DNA of 64,000 bases from Stigmatella aurantiaca DW4/3-1 (lineage in GTDB: Bacteria; Myxococcota; Myxococcia; Myxococcales; Myxococcaceae): positions 1,631,501 to 1,695,500 of the forward strand of contig NC_014623.1 of the NCBI RefSeq assembly GCF_000165485.1. Reading direction: 5' to 3'. A model generated the notes under the pieces. It did not search any database, was not told the DNA's origin, and worked only from the letters and a program-made list of their open reading frames with translations. The position numbers and the translations under genes are program-made. Shown one piece after another: positions 62,899 through 64,000 of this stretch (position 1 is the first letter of the stretch; the number at the start of each line of letters is the position of its first letter).

Positions 62899-62913
62899 GT
62901 GGGGCTGCGCTTT

Positions 62914-63243
62914 TTAGCCGCCGTGCTGGAGAAAGGGCAGCAGTCCCAGCAGCCGGGCCCGTTTCACGGCCTTGGCGATCTGCCGCTGTTGCTGGGCTGT
63001 CACTCCCGTGAGACGGCGCGGAATGAGGCGGCCTCGCTCGGTGACGAAGTACTTCAAGAGCTGAACGTCCTTGAAATCCAAGGTCCGCACATTGCCCAGT
63101 GGATTGGGTTTCCGGCGGCCCACCCCACTCCGGAAGGGGCGGCGGTCATCTTCGGAACCCCTGACAGGGGGCCGGCCATCATCGGCTCTCAAGGGCGGAC
63201 GGGGGGCGCGTCTCGGTTGGCTGTCTTTTGTTTCTGGTGCCAT
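62914..63243 (-). CDS. rpsR: Ribosomal protein bS18, cysteine-free form
   Basis: 109 residues: a ~45-residue basic, Pro-rich N-terminal extension, then the S18 core (NVRTLDFKDVQLLKYFVTERGRLIPRRLTGVTAQQQRQIAKAVKRARLLGLLPF). There is no Cys at all, so it lacks the zinc-binding pair seen in C-plus S18. The ATG has no Shine-Dalgarno sequence; a GATAAT -10 ends only 8 nt upstream, so the mRNA may be leaderless or nearly so. It is convergent with rpsN, divergent from the gene at 63319. Confidence 0.92.
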   Translation of the reverse strand: MAPETKDSQPRRAPRPPLRADDGRPPVRGSEDDRRPFRSGVGRRKPNPLGNVRTLDFKDVQLLKYFVTERGRLIPRRLTGVTAQQQRQIAKAVKRARLLGLLPFLQHGG

Positions 63244-63251
63244 GGAATTTC

Positions 63252-63288
63252 ATTATCCAGATGGAGTTGTTTTTGCAACTTGATTGCA
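63252..63288 (-). promoter_or_regulatory. rpsR promoter with candidate Zur-type operator
   Basis: TGCAACTTGATTGCA (63274-63288) is a 15-bp palindrome with 5-bp arms, matching the rpmB site at 12 of 15 positions. On the minus strand it overlaps a -35 TTGCAA (63278-63273), followed after 15 nt by GATAAT (63257-63252). It sits midway between two divergent genes and could control both. Confidence 0.5.
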
Positions 63289-63318
63289 CTATTGGGTGGT
63301 ATGGTCTGGGAGGCCGTC

Positions 63319-63537
63319 ATGAACCGGCGTGAGCTGCTGGCGCGGAGGAGGCCGGCCTTGCGTATCTCGTCGGCGCGCCTGCGGTGCCACTTCCGGGAAT
63401 ATGCCCCCCCTGAGCTCATCGACATGGTGGGGGAAGAGGAACTGGAAGCCGAGGAGGCTCCATCGGACGGTCCTCCGAGACACCTGAGCGTGGTGCCACT
63501 TGGCGAATCACCCGCGGGGCATTCTCCTGGTGTGTAA
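63319..63537 (+). CDS. Small basic hypothetical protein
   Basis: 72 residues, family not recognised. The N-terminal half is Arg-rich (MNRRELLARRRPALRISSARLR), the middle acidic (VGEEELEAEEAPSDG). GGGAGG lies 6 nt before the ATG; an ATG at 63301 is an alternative. It is divergent from rpsR across the candidate zinc operator. It may be a real zinc-regulated small protein or a chance frame; codon use is G/C-ending but not decisive. Confidence 0.45.
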   Translation: MNRRELLARRRPALRISSARLRCHFREYAPPELIDMVGEEELEAEEAPSDGPPRHLSVVPLGESPAGHSPGV

Positions 63538-63698
63538 GAGGCGCCAGAGGCTCTCCCTGAAGGCCGAGGTCATGCAGGCGAGCCAACACCCGCGCACGGG
63601 CCGCTTGCCCATGCTCGATTCGATCCGAGGTAGCCTCTCTCTCTGGTCCGGCTCTTCAAGGGAGGGACCTGTTCACATCGCCGTTGGGGGGAGAAGCC

Positions 63699-64000
63699 AT
63701 GAGACACGGAAGCCATCATCACGATGCACATGAGCACCAGCACGCGGGTGGGTGTGGCCATACCGCCATCCAGCATGGGGACCATGTGGACTATCTGCAT
63801 GAGGGGCACCTGCACCGGAAGACAGGCTCGCGGTACGAGGAGTGCCGCATCGAGGCAGGGGCCGCGAACCTCGACCAGTGTACGCCGCACCACCAGTGCA
63901 GTGACCACGTGAAGGACCACCTGCACGGCCCGGCCTGTGGCCATGAGGCGGTGCCTCACGGGGAACACGTGGACTACCTCGTCGGCGGCCACCTGCACCA
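63699..64000 (+). CDS. His-rich metal-binding protein (partial, 3' end outside window)
   Basis: The first 100 residues are visible. The sequence is extremely His-rich (MRHGSHHHDAHEHQHAGGCGH) and holds two copies of a module, CGHTAIQHGDHVDYLHEGHLH at 19-39 and CGHEAVPHGEHVDYLVGGHLH at 80-100, each ending in HLH. Proteins with this CGH-HGDHxDYL-GHLH module are found beside zinc-uptake and Zur/Fur genes and are thought to buffer zinc; they are not well characterised. GGGGGGAGAAG precedes the ATG. Its place next to three zinc-free ribosomal paralogues supports a zinc role. Confidence 0.8.
   Translation, partial: MRHGSHHHDAHEHQHAGGCGHTAIQHGDHVDYLHEGHLHRKTGSRYEECRIEAGAANLDQCTPHHQCSDHVKDHLHGPACGHEAVPHGEHVDYLVGGHLH

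Noticed and set aside
1-64000. CRISPR arrays, tRNA or rRNA genes, prophage or complete insertion sequences
   Set aside because: No regularly spaced repeats, cloverleaf-like segments, rRNA motifs, integrase or intact transposase genes were seen by eye; a covariance-model scan would be needed to exclude small RNAs.

Overview
The window is GC-rich DNA from a myxobacterium, probably suborder Cystobacterineae (Stigmatella, Cystobacter, Archangium or Hyalangium type). The signs are a very large Ser/Thr kinase-ATPase-GAF-histidine kinase and a decayed paralogue, two choice-of-anchor-A proteins, many Cys-rich and Ig-like lipoproteins, a MYXO-CTERM-like tail on a secreted protease, and G/C-ending codons throughout. 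No rRNA, tRNA, CRISPR array, complete insertion sequence or phage was seen.

Layout. 0-6.2 kb: a minus-strand beta-ketoadipate operon (pcaI-pcaJ-pcaF-pcaH, running off the left edge), a divergent IclR-type regulator with PcaR-like operator repeats between them, a sigma-54 activator remnant and an Old Yellow Enzyme oxidoreductase. 6.7-14.7 kb: surface lipoproteins, a DoxX protein and a beta-helix (pectate-lyase-fold) protein with a harpin-like Gly-rich N-terminus, preceded by a -24/-12 promoter and tandem dyads. 15-19.2 kb: the kinase pseudogene. 19.5-30.9 kb: accessory genes, including two GH43-AbfB arabinofuranosidase-type enzymes behind a LacI-type operator, a YceI protein with a small EGKCG-type Cys peptide, and LVIVD-repeat and Ig-like lipoproteins. 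31-36.3 kb: the intact 1757-residue kinase paralogue, whose kinase domain has lost its catalytic residues.

36.4-39.2 kb holds a three-gene cassette: a small Pro-rich protein, a YcaO cyclodehydratase-family protein and a TfuA protein. That pair installs backbone thioamides in known systems, so this is a candidate peptide- or protein-thioamidation locus. 39-43.8 kb: a secreted trypsin-like protease, a YwqK-repeat protein, a Cys-rich lipoprotein, a redoxin and a PhoX-like protein.

43.8-62.2 kb looks like a C7-cyclitol pseudo-oligosaccharide cluster resembling those for acarbose and validamycin. It holds a 2-epi-5-epi-valiolone synthase-type cyclase, a GlgC-like nucleotidyltransferase, a glycogen-synthase-like glycosyltransferase, a class III aminotransferase, a cupin, ROK, PfkB, maltokinase-like and protein-kinase-like kinases, a PhyH dioxygenase, a GH4 NAD enzyme, amylomaltase (malQ) and an ABC exporter pair with adaptor. 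Ten minus-strand genes appear to form one operon from a near-consensus promoter at 57.6 kb, divergent from a four-gene plus-strand operon. Usual partners (cyclitol dehydrogenases, a VOC epimerase, dTDP-hexose genes) are absent, so the product is probably not acarbose itself.

62.2-64 kb is a probable zinc-starvation locus: cysteine-free-type L28, S14 and S18 paralogues, a matching 15-bp palindrome in front of both transcription units, and a His-rich metal-binding protein running off the right edge.
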